A stretch of 64,000 nt of DNA from an uncultured Tessaracoccus sp. (GTDB lineage Bacteria; Actinomycetota; Actinomycetes; Propionibacteriales; Propionibacteriaceae): assembly GCF_947286155.1 (NCBI RefSeq), contig NZ_CAMYPD010000005.1:33591-97590 (forward strand). The letters are read 5' to 3'. The first letter of the stretch is position 1, and each line of letters begins with the position of its first letter. The notes beneath the pieces were generated by a model. It saw nothing but the letters and a program-made list of their open reading frames with translations. It was not told the origin of the DNA and made no database searches. Positions 35,901-44,061 of this stretch are shown here, piece by piece. A program made the position numbers and the translations under genes.

Positions 35901-36098
35901 ATGACTGAATCCACCACGATCCGCGTGAGCCGGGCGACGCATGCGCGCGTCACCAAGCTGGCTGCTGAGCGCAATGAGACCGTCGATCAGCTCGTCAGCG
36001 AAGCGCTCCGAGCCCTTCGCCAAGACGCCATGGCGGACGAACTTGCTGAAGAGCTGGCCCCACACGAGACGGCATGGTTGGATGCTGACGCCGGGTGA
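35901..36098 (+). CDS. Ribbon-helix-helix antitoxin (MazE-like)
   Basis: A 65-aa antitoxin. The N-terminus TTIRVSRATHARVTKLA is an RHH beta-strand plus helix that binds DNA as a dimer; residues 24-42 form the second helix (ETVDQLVSEALRAL), and the acidic C-terminal tail (ELAEELAPHETAWLDADAG) is the expected toxin-binding part. Its end overlaps the toxin gene by 17 nt in another frame, the usual arrangement for tight stoichiometric control. An operator-like palindrome lies upstream. Confidence 0.85.
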   Translation: MTESTTIRVSRATHARVTKLAAERNETVDQLVSEALRALRQDAMADELAEELAPHETAWLDADAG

Positions 36099-36420
36099 CA
36101 TCGTCGAGATCGACCTCGGAACTCCTATCGGGAGCGAAGCCGGGCTCATTCGCCCGGCAGTGGTGATCACCGCGGGGCGTGTGCTGCGTGGTGGGCCGAA
36201 CGTCGTGCAGGTCGTTCCGCTCACACGCACACTCCGACGCAGCGCGGTGGAAGTCATCATCGATTCCGATCAAGGCAATGGACTCGCTGCACCTTCCGCC
36301 GCGCAGTGCCAACACGTGCGCTCAGTGGCGACGCTTCGAATTATGCGGCGAACGGGCAACGTCGGGCCTGTGTACCTGGCTGAGATCCGCGAAACCCTAG
36401 CGATTCTGCTCGACGCGTGA
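36082..36420 (+). CDS. MazF/PemK-family endoribonuclease toxin
   Basis: A 112-aa toxin beginning MLTPGDIVEIDLGTPIGSE. The MazF core is visible: PGDIVEID, then RPAVVITAGRVL (the conserved R-P-x-x-V motif), VVPLTRTLRR, and the closing LAEIRETLAILL. Family members cut mRNA at short specific sequences. The open frame reaches to 35941, but the ATG at 36082 opens the PemK fold and overlaps the antitoxin stop by 17 nt. Target sequence cannot be inferred. Confidence 0.87.
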   Translation: MLTPGDIVEIDLGTPIGSEAGLIRPAVVITAGRVLRGGPNVVQVVPLTRTLRRSAVEVIIDSDQGNGLAAPSAAQCQHVRSVATLRIMRRTGNVGPVYLAEIRETLAILLDA

Positions 36421-36422
36421 CG

Positions 36423-37418
36423 TCAGCCGAGGTCAACCGTCGCTTCTTCGTAGGTGATGCCCGCCTGGGTGACGCATTCGTCGAGGATGCGCATGACTTC
36501 GAGGGAGTCGGCCAGCGGCATCGTCGGGCTCTCCGTCGCGCCCTGCTGCACGAGACGCGTGGCCTCCGCGAACTGGTGGGCGTAGCCGCGCCCGACCACC
36601 TTGGTTTCGATCACGCGCGGCAGGGTGCCGGAACGGTGCACCGAGATGGTCGTCGGGTGGAAGAAGGGCGGCTCCACCTCGATCCATCCCTTGGTGCCCG
36701 AGATGATGAACCGGCCGGGGCCGTGGGCGTCGATGGCGCTGGTGAGCGAGCTGAGCGCGTCGCCTTCGTGGCGCAGCGAAATGCTGGCCGCGGCGTCGAC
36801 CCCATTCGGGCAGAGGCGAGTGAGGCAGCGTACGTCTTTGACGTTGCCGAGGAAAAACTGCGCGAGCGAGACGGGGTAGACCGCAAGGTCGAGGATGGAG
36901 CCTCCGCCCAGCTCCTTCGCGAAGAGGCGATCGGCGGGGTCGAACTCGTGGCAGATGCTGAAGTCGCCTTGCACGCCGACGACGTCGCCGATCCGCCCCC
37001 AGGCGACGACCTCCTTCGCCGCCTGCATAGCCGGCTGGAAGCGCGTCCACAGACCTTCCATGAGGAACACACCCCGGCTGCGCGCGGCCTGCACGAGTTC
37101 CTGAGCACCTGCATACGTCGCGGTCATAGCCTTCTCAACCAACACTGCCTTCCCACGCTCGATCGCGGCGAGCGCAATGTCCAAGTGCTGCGGGTGCGGC
37201 GTGGCGATGTAGACCACATCGATGTCTTCGTCGTCGAGCAAGCTGCGGTACGAACCGTACGCCTTCCGTAGGCCGAACTCCCGGGCCCACTCGTCGGCGC
37301 GCTGCTGCGTGCGCGAGGCCACCGCCGTGAGCTCGGCTCCCGCCACCTCGCGGAAGTCCTTCGCCACGGCCCGCGTGATGCGGCCGGTACCAATGATTCC
37401 CCAGCGAATCGTCTCCAT
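36423..37418 (-). CDS. Gfo/Idh/MocA-family NAD(P)-dependent oxidoreductase
   Basis: A 331-aa dehydrogenase. The Rossmann N-terminus has WGIIGTGRITRAVA, then YIATPHPQHLD and the catalytic pair Glu95-Lys96 in VEKAMT (EKP in most members). The C-terminal beta-sheet domain includes GGGSILDLAVYPVSLAQF, like the dimeric dihydrodiol dehydrogenase / 1,5-anhydro-D-fructose reductase branch. Substrate unknown. Convergent with the toxin gene, 2 bp apart. Confidence 0.92.
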   Translation of the reverse strand: METIRWGIIGTGRITRAVAKDFREVAGAELTAVASRTQQRADEWAREFGLRKAYGSYRSLLDDEDIDVVYIATPHPQHLDIALAAIERGKAVLVEKAMTATYAGAQELVQAARSRGVFLMEGLWTRFQPAMQAAKEVVAWGRIGDVVGVQGDFSICHEFDPADRLFAKELGGGSILDLAVYPVSLAQFFLGNVKDVRCLTRLCPNGVDAAASISLRHEGDALSSLTSAIDAHGPGRFIISGTKGWIEVEPPFFHPTTISVHRSGTLPRVIETKVVGRGYAHQFAEATRLVQQGATESPTMPLADSLEVMRILDECVTQAGITYEEATVDLG

Positions 37419-37459
37419 GCACCCAGCCTAGTCGGGGCGCGCGCACGGCGGGCCAGGAT

Positions 37460-37534
37460 GACCGTTATCCTCCACGTCTGCCGGAAATCGCGGAAATGCG
37501 GGGGCTGATCGGCAACTCGTGGAGGATAACGGTC
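37460..37534. repeat. Inverted-repeat family R4, copy 1 (75 bp)
   Basis: Perfect arms GACCGTTATCCTCCAC / GTGGAGGATAACGGTC around a 43-nt centre that itself contains GGAAATCGCGGAA. It lies between the Gfo/Idh gene and the first tandem GNAT gene. Two more copies are at 38757-38830 and 40043-40116. Confidence 0.9.
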
Positions 37535-37545
37535 AACTTGTTCGG

Positions 37546-38622
37546 CTAGCCCTCTGCCGAAAGCTGCTTCTCGAGAGCCGCCTCACGCAGGATCTCGCGG
37601 AACCCGAGCTCCTCGTTCACTCGCAGCATGTGGCGGTTCTCCTCGGCGTTCCACGTGATGATCGCGGTCGCCGTCGGCTCTGCCTCACGCACCTGGAGGA
37701 TGTTCGCCGCCTTGACGGCCATGCCCAGACGGTGCCCCCGATGCTCGGACAGCACCACGGTGTCCCACTGATCGACGAAGGCATCGGCGTTGCTGCGGTC
37801 ACGCAGCAGTTCGTTCAGTGCGACGAGCCGCCCCGTCGGTAGGTGTCGCACAGCAGCCCGGTAGAACCTGTTGCTGATCAGGTTTCGCTCGTCCCGTTCC
37901 CGTATTCGCTTGGCCGTCCACGTCGTAGGCGTCACGGTGAGCCCACCGCTCGGCACGTCGCGGCTCATGCGTTCAGTCAACTGGGCCAGATCAGGCAGCA
38001 GGGCATCGTCGGCCAAGCCGCTCCACGTGAACACCTCGTACTCGTCTCCAGCCGCAGACTGAGCCTGCGCGAGCGCATCGCGTGGGTCGAACAGCGGCGC
38101 TGCGAAGTCGTAGCGGCTGACGCGCTCCACTTGCCCTAGCTCGAAACCGTCGCTGAGCGCCATTCGAATCCCTGGATGGTCCGCATCGACTGCGCCCACG
38201 CCGTGGGCGGGGCTGAGCGTCGCACCACCAGCGGGCGGGGCCGCCGTGAGCCAACAAGTGAGACGGGAGAGCCCCAAGGAGTGGGCTTGGGCGTTGACGG
38301 CAGCGAGCAGCCCTTTCCCTGCACCCTGCCTACGATGTTCCGGCGCTACATAGACGGTGACGTCCCCGGCATCGGGCTCGTCGACGGTGTTGATGGCGAA
38401 ATTGCCGTAGCCAATGGCGACGCCGTCGAGTTCAGCGAGCCAACAGTACCGTTGGATCTCGGTATTGGCGCGCGCAGATGCGAGGTTGGCTTCGACGTCG
38501 ACATCCCACTGTGGCCCACCGATCAGCTCATGGTTGTACCTGGAGAACAACTGCATGCGAGCCTGATGATCGGGGTCGAGATGCGTGGCGGGAATGGGGT
38601 TGATGGAACGAATAGTGAGCAT
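37546..38622 (-). CDS. Tandem-domain GNAT acetyltransferase (paralog 1)
   Basis: A 358-aa protein built of two GNAT domains, similar in plan to mycothiol synthase but not assigned to it. Domain 1 (about 1-170) has the acetyl-CoA loop VAPEHRRQGAGKGLLAAV (R-R-x-x-G-x-G/K type); domain 2 (about 190-350) has VLSEHRGHRLGMAVKAAN and ends in ENRHMLRVNEELGFRE, a full GNAT motif B. Substrate unknown. The next gene upstream on the same strand is a clear paralog. Its 85-nt leader is conserved with that of the paralog. Confidence 0.88.
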   Translation of the reverse strand: MLTIRSINPIPATHLDPDHQARMQLFSRYNHELIGGPQWDVDVEANLASARANTEIQRYCWLAELDGVAIGYGNFAINTVDEPDAGDVTVYVAPEHRRQGAGKGLLAAVNAQAHSLGLSRLTCWLTAAPPAGGATLSPAHGVGAVDADHPGIRMALSDGFELGQVERVSRYDFAAPLFDPRDALAQAQSAAGDEYEVFTWSGLADDALLPDLAQLTERMSRDVPSGGLTVTPTTWTAKRIRERDERNLISNRFYRAAVRHLPTGRLVALNELLRDRSNADAFVDQWDTVVLSEHRGHRLGMAVKAANILQVREAEPTATAIITWNAEENRHMLRVNEELGFREILREAALEKQLSAEG

Positions 38623-38707
38623 GAAAATTCCTTGGGTGAGAAGTTGTGGGGTCGCTGGCCTCGCCCGAGCAGGGCTCGAGGGCGGGGCGAAATGCTCACT
38701 TGCGCAT
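38623..38707 (-). promoter_or_regulatory. Conserved structured leader of GNAT paralog 1
   Basis: Between a mini-ORF ATG-CGC-AAG-TGA (38707-38696) and the GNAT ATG lies a leader nearly identical to the one before paralog 2, including a GC-rich hairpin (CGAG-x-CTCG core, about 38662-38680) and TGGGGTCGCTGGCCTCGCCC on the plus strand. Conservation of untranslated sequence suggests post-transcriptional or attenuator-like control. Confidence 0.5.
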
Positions 38708-38756
38708 GCGGCAATGGTGGCAGAGCGCCAACCCGCTGGTCAAGTCCTCGAAACGT

Positions 38757-38830
38757 GACCGTTATCCTCCACGCCTGCGGAAAATCGCGGAATCGCGGGG
38801 GTCATTGGCAACTCGAGGAGGATAACGGTC
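38757..38830. repeat. Inverted-repeat family R4, copy 2 (74 bp)
   Basis: GACCGTTATCCTCCAC at 38757 and its inverse, with one mismatch, ending at 38830; the centre GCGGAAAATCGCGGAATCGCG aligns with that of copy 1 in the same orientation. It lies between the two GNAT paralogs. Confidence 0.88.
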
Positions 38831-38840
38831 AACTTTCTGC

Positions 38841-39914
38841 CTAGCTCTTCACCGAAAGCCGCTTCTCGAACCCGCCTCGTCGCAAGATTTCACGGAACCC
38901 AAGCTGCTCGTTCACCCGCAACATGTGGCGATTCTCCTCAGCATTCCACGTGAGAATGCTGCACGTTGCTAGCTCCTCGGTGGGCAGCTGCACCAGGTTG
39001 GCGGCCTTGACCAGCAGCCCGAGACGTCGGCCGCGATGCGCGGGCAGCACGATGGTGTTCCACTGCTCCCACAACGCCACCGGGTTGTGCCGCGGCTGGG
39101 CGAGCTCGCTTACCCCAACGATCTCCCCCGTCGGGCGATGGCGAGCCACGGTGCAGTAATAGTTGAACTCGACGAGCACCTGCCGGTCGCGTTCCCGCAC
39201 TCGCTCGGCTGTCCACGTCGTCTCCGTCGTGGTCATGTCACCGGACGGCGGGTCCACGCTCATCCGCTGGAGCAGCACCGCCATGCCCTCTTGTAGCTCG
39301 TCGGGGGTCTCCCCCGTCCAGGAGATGACCTCGTACTCGTCGCCAGCCGCCGCCTCGGCCTCACGCAGCGCGTCCCTCGGATCGACTAGCGGGCTCGCCG
39401 CGTCGTACCGGCTGATGCGCTCCACCTGGCCCAGCCTGAAGCCACCCCGAAGCGCCAACCGCACCCCCGGATGGTCGGCGGGCAGCTCCCCAACACCGTG
39501 ACGCGGGCTTACCGTTTTCCCTTGTAGGACGGGGGTTGCGATCCAGCTTTCGAGACGATCCAGGCCGAGGGATGCAGCCTGCTCGCCCACGACGTCGAGC
39601 AGTGCCGCGCCAATCCCTCGGCCGCGGTGCTCGGGTGAGACGAAGACGAGCACGTCGCCCGCGTCGGGTGCATCGACGGTGTTGACGGTGAGATTCGCGA
39701 ATCCGACGGCGTGGCCGTCGATCTCGGCAAGCCAGCGGTGGCGTTGGTGTTCGGTGTCGAGGCGTGCCGCGGCGAGTTCCGATTCGGGATCGCCGTCCCA
39801 CTGTGGCCCGCCAATAATCTCATGGTTGTACGTGTCAAACAGGCGTGTCCTGGCCTGGTAGTCGGGGTCGAGATGCGTGGCGGGGATGGGGTTGACCAAA
39901 CGAATAGTGAGCAT
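38841..39914 (-). CDS. Tandem-domain GNAT acetyltransferase (paralog 2)
   Basis: A 357-aa double GNAT protein aligned along its whole length with its neighbour: both start MLTIR-x-x-NPIPATHLDPD and end ENRHMLRVNE-x-LGFREIL. Acetyl-CoA loops are VSPEHRGRGIGAALLDVV in domain 1 and VLPAHRGRRLGLLVKAAN in domain 2. The frame is open to 40016, but homology to paralog 1 and an AAGGAA upstream place the start at 39914. The two genes and their leaders form a tandem duplication of about 1.25 kb. Substrate unknown. Confidence 0.88.
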   Translation of the reverse strand: MLTIRLVNPIPATHLDPDYQARTRLFDTYNHEIIGGPQWDGDPESELAAARLDTEHQRHRWLAEIDGHAVGFANLTVNTVDAPDAGDVLVFVSPEHRGRGIGAALLDVVGEQAASLGLDRLESWIATPVLQGKTVSPRHGVGELPADHPGVRLALRGGFRLGQVERISRYDAASPLVDPRDALREAEAAAGDEYEVISWTGETPDELQEGMAVLLQRMSVDPPSGDMTTTETTWTAERVRERDRQVLVEFNYYCTVARHRPTGEIVGVSELAQPRHNPVALWEQWNTIVLPAHRGRRLGLLVKAANLVQLPTEELATCSILTWNAEENRHMLRVNEQLGFREILRRGGFEKRLSVKS

Positions 39915-40000
39915 GATGGTTCCTTGAGTGAGAGGGTTGTGGGGTCGCTGGCCTCGCCCGAGCGGGGCTCGTGGGCGGGGCGAAATGCTCACTTGCGCAT
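39915..40000 (-). promoter_or_regulatory. Conserved structured leader of GNAT paralog 2
   Basis: Same plan as the leader at 38623-38707: mini-ORF ATG-CGC-AAG-TGA (40000-39989), then a hairpin CGAGC-CCC-GCTCG (about 39957-39972) and near-identical sequence up to the Shine-Dalgarno. A few changes in the stem differ between copies while pairing is largely kept. Confidence 0.5.
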
Positions 40001-40042
40001 GCGTTGATAGTGGCATGCCGCTGCGGGGGCGTCAACAAACTT

Positions 40043-40116
40043 GACCGTTATCCTCCACAAGAAGCAGATGACCCCTGCTGTTCCGCAATTTCTTGCACGC
40101 GTGGAGGATTTCGGTC
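40043..40116. repeat. Inverted-repeat family R4, copy 3 (74 bp)
   Basis: Arms GACCGTTATCCTCCAC (40043-40058) and GTGGAGGATTTCGGTC (40101-40116); the centre matches copies 1 and 2 when read on the minus strand, so it is inserted the other way round. It lies in the divergent gap before lysC. Confidence 0.85.
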
Positions 40117-40170
40117 ATCCGGGGGATCTCCGACGATGAAACGCCCCCGCAACTTCCGTGCGAGGCCCAC

Positions 40171-40176
40171 TAGGCT
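40171..40176 (+). promoter_or_regulatory. -10 box of lysC
   Basis: TAGGCT (TANNNT) lies 27 nt before the lysC ATG, with AGGAAGGAG between as Shine-Dalgarno, so this gene has a short leader and is not leaderless. No good -35 is seen. Confidence 0.45.
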
Positions 40177-40203
40177 TGGGCTGGCCAAGAGGAAGGAGCC
40201 CGG

Positions 40204-41475
40204 ATGGGACGCATCGTCCAGAAGTTCGGCGGCAGTTCGGTGGCCGACGCCGAATCCATCAAGCGCGTCGCTCGCCGCATCGCCCGCACCCGCGGGGAAG
40301 GCAACGAAGTGGTCGTGGTGATTTCCGCGATGGGCGACACCACCGACGACCTCATGGACCTCGCACTCCAGGTCTCCCCCAACCCACGCTCGCGCGAGCT
40401 CGACATGCTCATCACCACCGGCGAGCGGCAGTCCGCCGCGCTACTGGCGATGGCGCTGTGGGACATCGGCGTCGAGGCCACCAGCTACACCGGCTCGCAG
40501 GCCGGCGTGCTCACCACCCCGGTGCACGGCAACGCACGCATCATCGACGTCACCCCCGGCCGTATCGAGAAGGCCCTCGACGAGGGGAAGGTGGCCATCG
40601 TCGCCGGCTTCCAGGGCGTGTCGCAGACCACGAAGGACGTCACGACGCTCGGGCGCGGCGCGTCCGACACCACCGCCGTCGCACTCGCCGCGTCGCTGGA
40701 TGCCGACCTCTGCGAGATCTACTCCGACGTCGACGGCATCTACACCGCCGACCCGCGCATTGTCCCGTCGGCGAGGCACATCAGCAAGATCGGCTATGAG
40801 GACATGATGGAGATGGCCGCGTCCGGCGCCAAGATCCTCCACCTGCGCTGCGTCGAGTACGCCCGCCGCGAGAATGTGCGCGTGCATGTGCGTTCATCGT
40901 TCACCGACAAGCCCGGCACCTGGGTGGTCCCCCAGGAAGAACTGGAAGGAACCGACATGGAAGAAGCCATCATCACCGGCATCGCGCACGACCGCGACGA
41001 CGCCAAGATCACCGTCGTCGGCGTCCCTGACCGACCGGGCAATGCGGCCGCTATCTTCCAGGCCGTCGCGGATGCCGACATCAACATCGACATGGTGGTG
41101 CAGAACATCTCCGACTTGAGCGTCGAGCGCACCGACATCACCTTCACGCTGCCCTCCACCGAGGGCCGCAAGGGCGTCGACGCATTGGAGCGCATCAAGG
41201 AAGAGGTGGGCTTCGACCGCATCCGCTACGACGACCAAGTCGGCAAGGTGTCCGTCGTGGGCGTCGGCATGCGCTCTCACCCCGGCGTGACCGCCACCTT
41301 CTTCAAGGCCCTCGCGGCCGCCGAGGTCAACCTCCAGATGATCTCCACGTCGGAGATCCGCATCTCGGTGATCGTGAGCGCCGACGAGGTGAACAAGGCC
41401 GTGCAGGCCGCCCACACCGCGTTCGGGCTCGACGCCGAGGATGTCGCGACGGTCTACGCCGGAACCGGGCGCTAA
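40204..41475 (+). CDS. lysC: Aspartokinase, alpha subunit
   Basis: A 423-aa kinase that phosphorylates aspartate, the first step to lysine, threonine and methionine. VQKFGGSSVAD at the N-terminus is the nucleotide/aspartate-binding signature, ITTGERQSAAL and TTLGRGASDTTAVALA complete the kinase domain (about 1-245), and two ACT domains follow (about 265-420) with ITVVGVPDRPGNAAAIF and VSVVGVGMRSHPGVTATFF. The arrangement is that of feedback-inhibited alpha2beta2 actinobacterial enzymes. AGGAAGGAG precedes the ATG. asd, which usually follows, is absent here. Confidence 0.97.
   Translation: MGRIVQKFGGSSVADAESIKRVARRIARTRGEGNEVVVVISAMGDTTDDLMDLALQVSPNPRSRELDMLITTGERQSAALLAMALWDIGVEATSYTGSQAGVLTTPVHGNARIIDVTPGRIEKALDEGKVAIVAGFQGVSQTTKDVTTLGRGASDTTAVALAASLDADLCEIYSDVDGIYTADPRIVPSARHISKIGYEDMMEMAASGAKILHLRCVEYARRENVRVHVRSSFTDKPGTWVVPQEELEGTDMEEAIITGIAHDRDDAKITVVGVPDRPGNAAAIFQAVADADINIDMVVQNISDLSVERTDITFTLPSTEGRKGVDALERIKEEVGFDRIRYDDQVGKVSVVGVGMRSHPGVTATFFKALAAAEVNLQMISTSEIRISVIVSADEVNKAVQAAHTAFGLDAEDVATVYAGTGR
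40957..41475 (+). CDS. lysC: Aspartokinase beta subunit from an internal start
   Basis: An in-frame ATG at 40957 preceded by GGAAGGA (6 nt away) would give a 172-aa protein of both ACT domains, starting MEEAIITGIAHDRDDAKITV. The Corynebacterium glutamicum beta subunit begins with the near-identical MEEAVLTGVATDKSEAKVTV, so the overlapping-gene arrangement is probably kept. The beta chain forms the regulatory part of the enzyme. Confidence 0.72.
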   Translation: MEEAIITGIAHDRDDAKITVVGVPDRPGNAAAIFQAVADADINIDMVVQNISDLSVERTDITFTLPSTEGRKGVDALERIKEEVGFDRIRYDDQVGKVSVVGVGMRSHPGVTATFFKALAAAEVNLQMISTSEIRISVIVSADEVNKAVQAAHTAFGLDAEDVATVYAGTGR

Positions 41476-41491
41476 CCGACGCCACCCCGCA

Positions 41492-41515
41492 CTGCCGCGC
41501 CCTCCAGCGCGGCAG
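41492..41515. terminator. Bidirectional terminator between lysC and the tubulin/GTPase operon
   Basis: CTGCCGCGC-CCTCCA-GCGCGGCAG is a perfect 9-bp stem with a 6-nt loop in the 48-bp gap between convergent genes. Confidence 0.72.
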
Positions 41516-41523
41516 CGTAGGGC

Positions 41524-42111
41524 TCAGCCTGGGCGGTAACCGTGGTCGCGCGCGAACGCGCTCGGCCCGCCCAGGTACGACGTGCCGAGCGCTTCGACGG
41601 CCCATCCCCCGTGGGCGCGCTCAATCTTCCACAGTTCCATGCACCGCTCGTGCGCGTACGCTGCCGCCGGCGGCGAGAACACGAACGGCGTGTGTGCTGT
41701 GGCGAGGTCCATCACCCGGGTTCTGACCGTGCCGGCGTCCCCCAGCGGCTGGCCGCGCATCACCGCGGTGAGCGCGATCTTCACCGCCACGATGCTCTCG
41801 TCAAGCCGGTCCAAGTCGACGAGCACTTGCGCCCTGTCGATGCCGGCCTCTTCACCGGGCATCTTCCACGTGACGAACGCTGAACGCTCCGGCGCCCAAC
41901 GGTTGCGGCGATACACGAAACACTGCTGCGACGGGATCTGCCCGTAGTCGTCGACGAGCACGGCGCACATGTCGATGTCGAAGTCGATGTCGTCCCAGGT
42001 GGCACCGAACATGATGCGCCCCAGGGGCTGCCCATCAAACCCGACGCAGGGCTCGGCAGGCTGCCCACCCCGCAACACTTTCGGGCGGTTGCTCGGCTTA
42101 TTGGCCTCCAT
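41524..42111 (-). CDS. TerD-like protein
   Basis: A 195-aa cytoplasmic protein, last gene of the ten-gene operon. The stretch GATWDDIDFDIDMCAVLVDD then GQIPSQQCFVYRRN (about 35-72), followed by a strand-rich part with GIDRAQVLVDLDRLDESIVAVKIAL, fits the TerD fold, whose acidic loops bind calcium. TerD proteins belong to tellurite/phage-related stress systems and often go with vWA proteins. The C-terminal 60 residues are less typical. It overlaps the GTPase gene by 14 nt. Moderately sure of the family. Confidence 0.72.
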   Translation of the reverse strand: MEANKPSNRPKVLRGGQPAEPCVGFDGQPLGRIMFGATWDDIDFDIDMCAVLVDDYGQIPSQQCFVYRRNRWAPERSAFVTWKMPGEEAGIDRAQVLVDLDRLDESIVAVKIALTAVMRGQPLGDAGTVRTRVMDLATAHTPFVFSPPAAAYAHERCMELWKIERAHGGWAVEALGTSYLGGPSAFARDHGYRPG

Positions 42112-43081
42112 AGAGCGACCTCCTCTTCTTCGCTATGGCCGCCTGCAGCACGTCGAGCACTCGGAACGGGATGATGCCGCCGCTGCCGACGGATTGCGCG
42201 TCGGGCTCTGAACCCAACGCGGACACGGCAAAGAGCCGGTACGGCAGGTCGGCCTGTGCCGCCGCCGAGATCACCATGCCGGCGCCGAGCTTGTCGAGCA
42301 GCCCGAGCAGCTCCTCGTGCAGCAGGGCGCCGTCGCGTTCCGCGTCGTGGCCGGACACCATCGACGGGTCGCGCTGCATCGCGGATCCGGGACGGTTGAA
42401 GATGGACTGCCACGGCGCCGCACGCAGCGTGCGCAGCCGCTGCAGCACGTCGAATTTCGACAGCACCACGGCGAGCACCTGCTCCGGCCCGCCCTGCACG
42501 CGCTGGGCGGCGCGCGCCTGCAGCACCTGGCGCAGCACCGTGATGTCGTTGCCGGAGTGGCTCGGCACGGTGACCACGCCGTCGAGCACCGCGGAGACGC
42601 CGGGCACCTTCAGCGGGTCGATGAGGGTAACGATGAAGTCGGAGAATCCGAGGTAGCGGAAGCGCTCATCCGACGGGCTCAGTCGCTCGAAGTCTTCGCC
42701 TGCGGCGTCCATCACGGACAGGCAGAACTCGATGCCGCCGTCGGTGAACTTCCACAGCATGGGCGACAGCGGCTCCTGCTCGGCGGGCGGCGTGGCGCCC
42801 AACAGGTTGCGCTGCTGCAGCAACGGCACGCGGTACTTTTCGTGGAAGCGCGCGTGCGTGTCACCGAGCGGGGTGAGGAATGAGCCCTTGTCAGCAAGGA
42901 AATACTCGAACTGATCCATCATCACACCGATCAGCACCGATTTCCCGACGGTGCGGGCACCCGTGATTGCCATCGACAGCTGGACGGCGTCGAACCAGGC
43001 GGCGGGCACGTCGAATCCGCACGTGCACCTGCCGGGTCCGTGCATCGGCTGGAAGCAGCGGGGGCACTGCTGGAGGTTCAT
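42098..43081 (-). CDS. Zinc-ribbon P-loop GTPase (DO-GTPase-like)
   Basis: A 327-aa cytoplasmic GTPase. An N-terminal zinc ribbon has Cys6, Cys9, Cys19 and Cys21. G1 (Walker A) is GARTVGKS (41-48), G3 is DAAGE (125-129), and G4 is SKFD (208-211), the usual NKxD with Ser for Asn. The insertion between G1 and G3 is long, as in the GTPases of predicted conflict systems (DO-GTPase group). Its stop overlaps the next gene and its start overlaps the vWA gene stop by 4 nt. Its zinc ribbon may recruit it to a partner. Confidence 0.84.
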   Translation of the reverse strand: MNLQQCPRCFQPMHGPGRCTCGFDVPAAWFDAVQLSMAITGARTVGKSVLIGVMMDQFEYFLADKGSFLTPLGDTHARFHEKYRVPLLQQRNLLGATPPAEQEPLSPMLWKFTDGGIEFCLSVMDAAGEDFERLSPSDERFRYLGFSDFIVTLIDPLKVPGVSAVLDGVVTVPSHSGNDITVLRQVLQARAAQRVQGGPEQVLAVVLSKFDVLQRLRTLRAAPWQSIFNRPGSAMQRDPSMVSGHDAERDGALLHEELLGLLDKLGAGMVISAAAQADLPYRLFAVSALGSEPDAQSVGSGGIIPFRVLDVLQAAIAKKRRSLYGGQ

Positions 43082-44061
43082 GCCTGGCTCCTCGGAAACA
43101 TCGCGTCAGCAAGCGCCGGACCGGCATCGCCCAGCCCCGTCAGCGAAGCCAGTGAAACTACGCGGTGGAACCCCTCGAACGCTTCCAGCTCCTCTTCCCA
43201 AAACTGGGTGGGGCGGTCTTCCGCCCGCGCGCCGAACTTCGATCTGCCCAACGCCACGACGATGCACTCCCGCTCCGCGACGGCGTCGCGCACCTCACGA
43301 TAGTCGACGAACACCCCGTCGCAGATGATGAGCAGCGGAGCATCGTCGGGCAGCCCCGCGCACGCCGCTTCCACCGCTTCGCCCAGGTTCGGCCAGGGCG
43401 CGGGTGCGTGGTTCAGCGCCTCTTCCCACGCGATCTCGTCATGTTCAAGAGTTGCGGTGACGTCGCGGGGCGGTTGCGTGGCCACCCACCACGCCGAAGG
43501 CGCGCCGCCATAGGCCGTGGCGGCGGTACCGAGCACGAGTTCCACGAACTGGCGGTACGCATCCTCGTCGGCGGTGTGCTGCGTCATGGCCGACCCGTCC
43601 AACACGCAGGCCCACTTCGTCGCGCGTCCGGCGCGTTGCGAATGGTGCGCATGGAACGCCTGGTTGCCGCGCTGCATCCATGCCAGCTCCGTCGCGGCGG
43701 TCTGCCCGACGAGGTCGGCGATGCGCCCGTCAGCGATCTCCACCAGCGAGATCGCCGTGCGGCCTCCGGCATCGACGGGCGGGCGCACCACCTCGTCGCC
43801 CGACCCGGAGGCGGCCTTCACCGTCACACCGATGCGGGTGCCCTCGATGAACGCACGGCCCTCGGTGGGGCGGGCGATCACGATCAAGGATTGGCCGGGG
43901 AGCACCACCACCTGCGACGGCGTGGCGCGAAAGGCGGGTTCGACGGCGTTCCCGAGGGCGTCGACGAGGGCGAGCTCCACCCCGCGCTGCGTCGTGAGCT
44001 GCAGCTCGAGCGCACCGTCGGGGCACGCAACCGGGCCACCGGTGAGCTGGATCATTGCCAT
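43078..44061 (-). CDS. Cytoplasmic vWA-like protein with degenerate MIDAS
   Basis: A 327-aa protein. Residues 1-110 form a beta-rich N-terminal domain (MAMIQLTGGPVACPDGALEL); from about 145 a vWA-like Rossmann fold follows: KWACVLDGSAMTQHTADE (metal motif DxSxM instead of DxSxS), then LLIICDGVFVDYREV and IVVALGRSKFG. Metal binding is therefore doubtful. No signal peptide. The frame is open to 44280, but ATG 44061 has GGGAGA upstream and overlaps the stop of the preceding gene by 10 nt; ATG 44055 is an alternative. Located between the GAP1-like and GTPase genes. Confidence 0.78.
   Translation of the reverse strand: MAMIQLTGGPVACPDGALELQLTTQRGVELALVDALGNAVEPAFRATPSQVVVLPGQSLIVIARPTEGRAFIEGTRIGVTVKAASGSGDEVVRPPVDAGGRTAISLVEIADGRIADLVGQTAATELAWMQRGNQAFHAHHSQRAGRATKWACVLDGSAMTQHTADEDAYRQFVELVLGTAATAYGGAPSAWWVATQPPRDVTATLEHDEIAWEEALNHAPAPWPNLGEAVEAACAGLPDDAPLLIICDGVFVDYREVRDAVAERECIVVALGRSKFGARAEDRPTQFWEEELEAFEGFHRVVSLASLTGLGDAGPALADAMFPRSQA

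Noticed and set aside
37546..38622. Assignment of the tandem GNAT proteins as mycothiol synthase (MshD)
   Set aside because: Two-domain plan is similar but two adjacent paralogs and no other mycothiol gene make the specific name unsafe.
42135..42656. 173-aa plus-strand frame within the GTPase gene
   Set aside because: Ser/Arg-rich shadow of the GTPase frame with no start signal.
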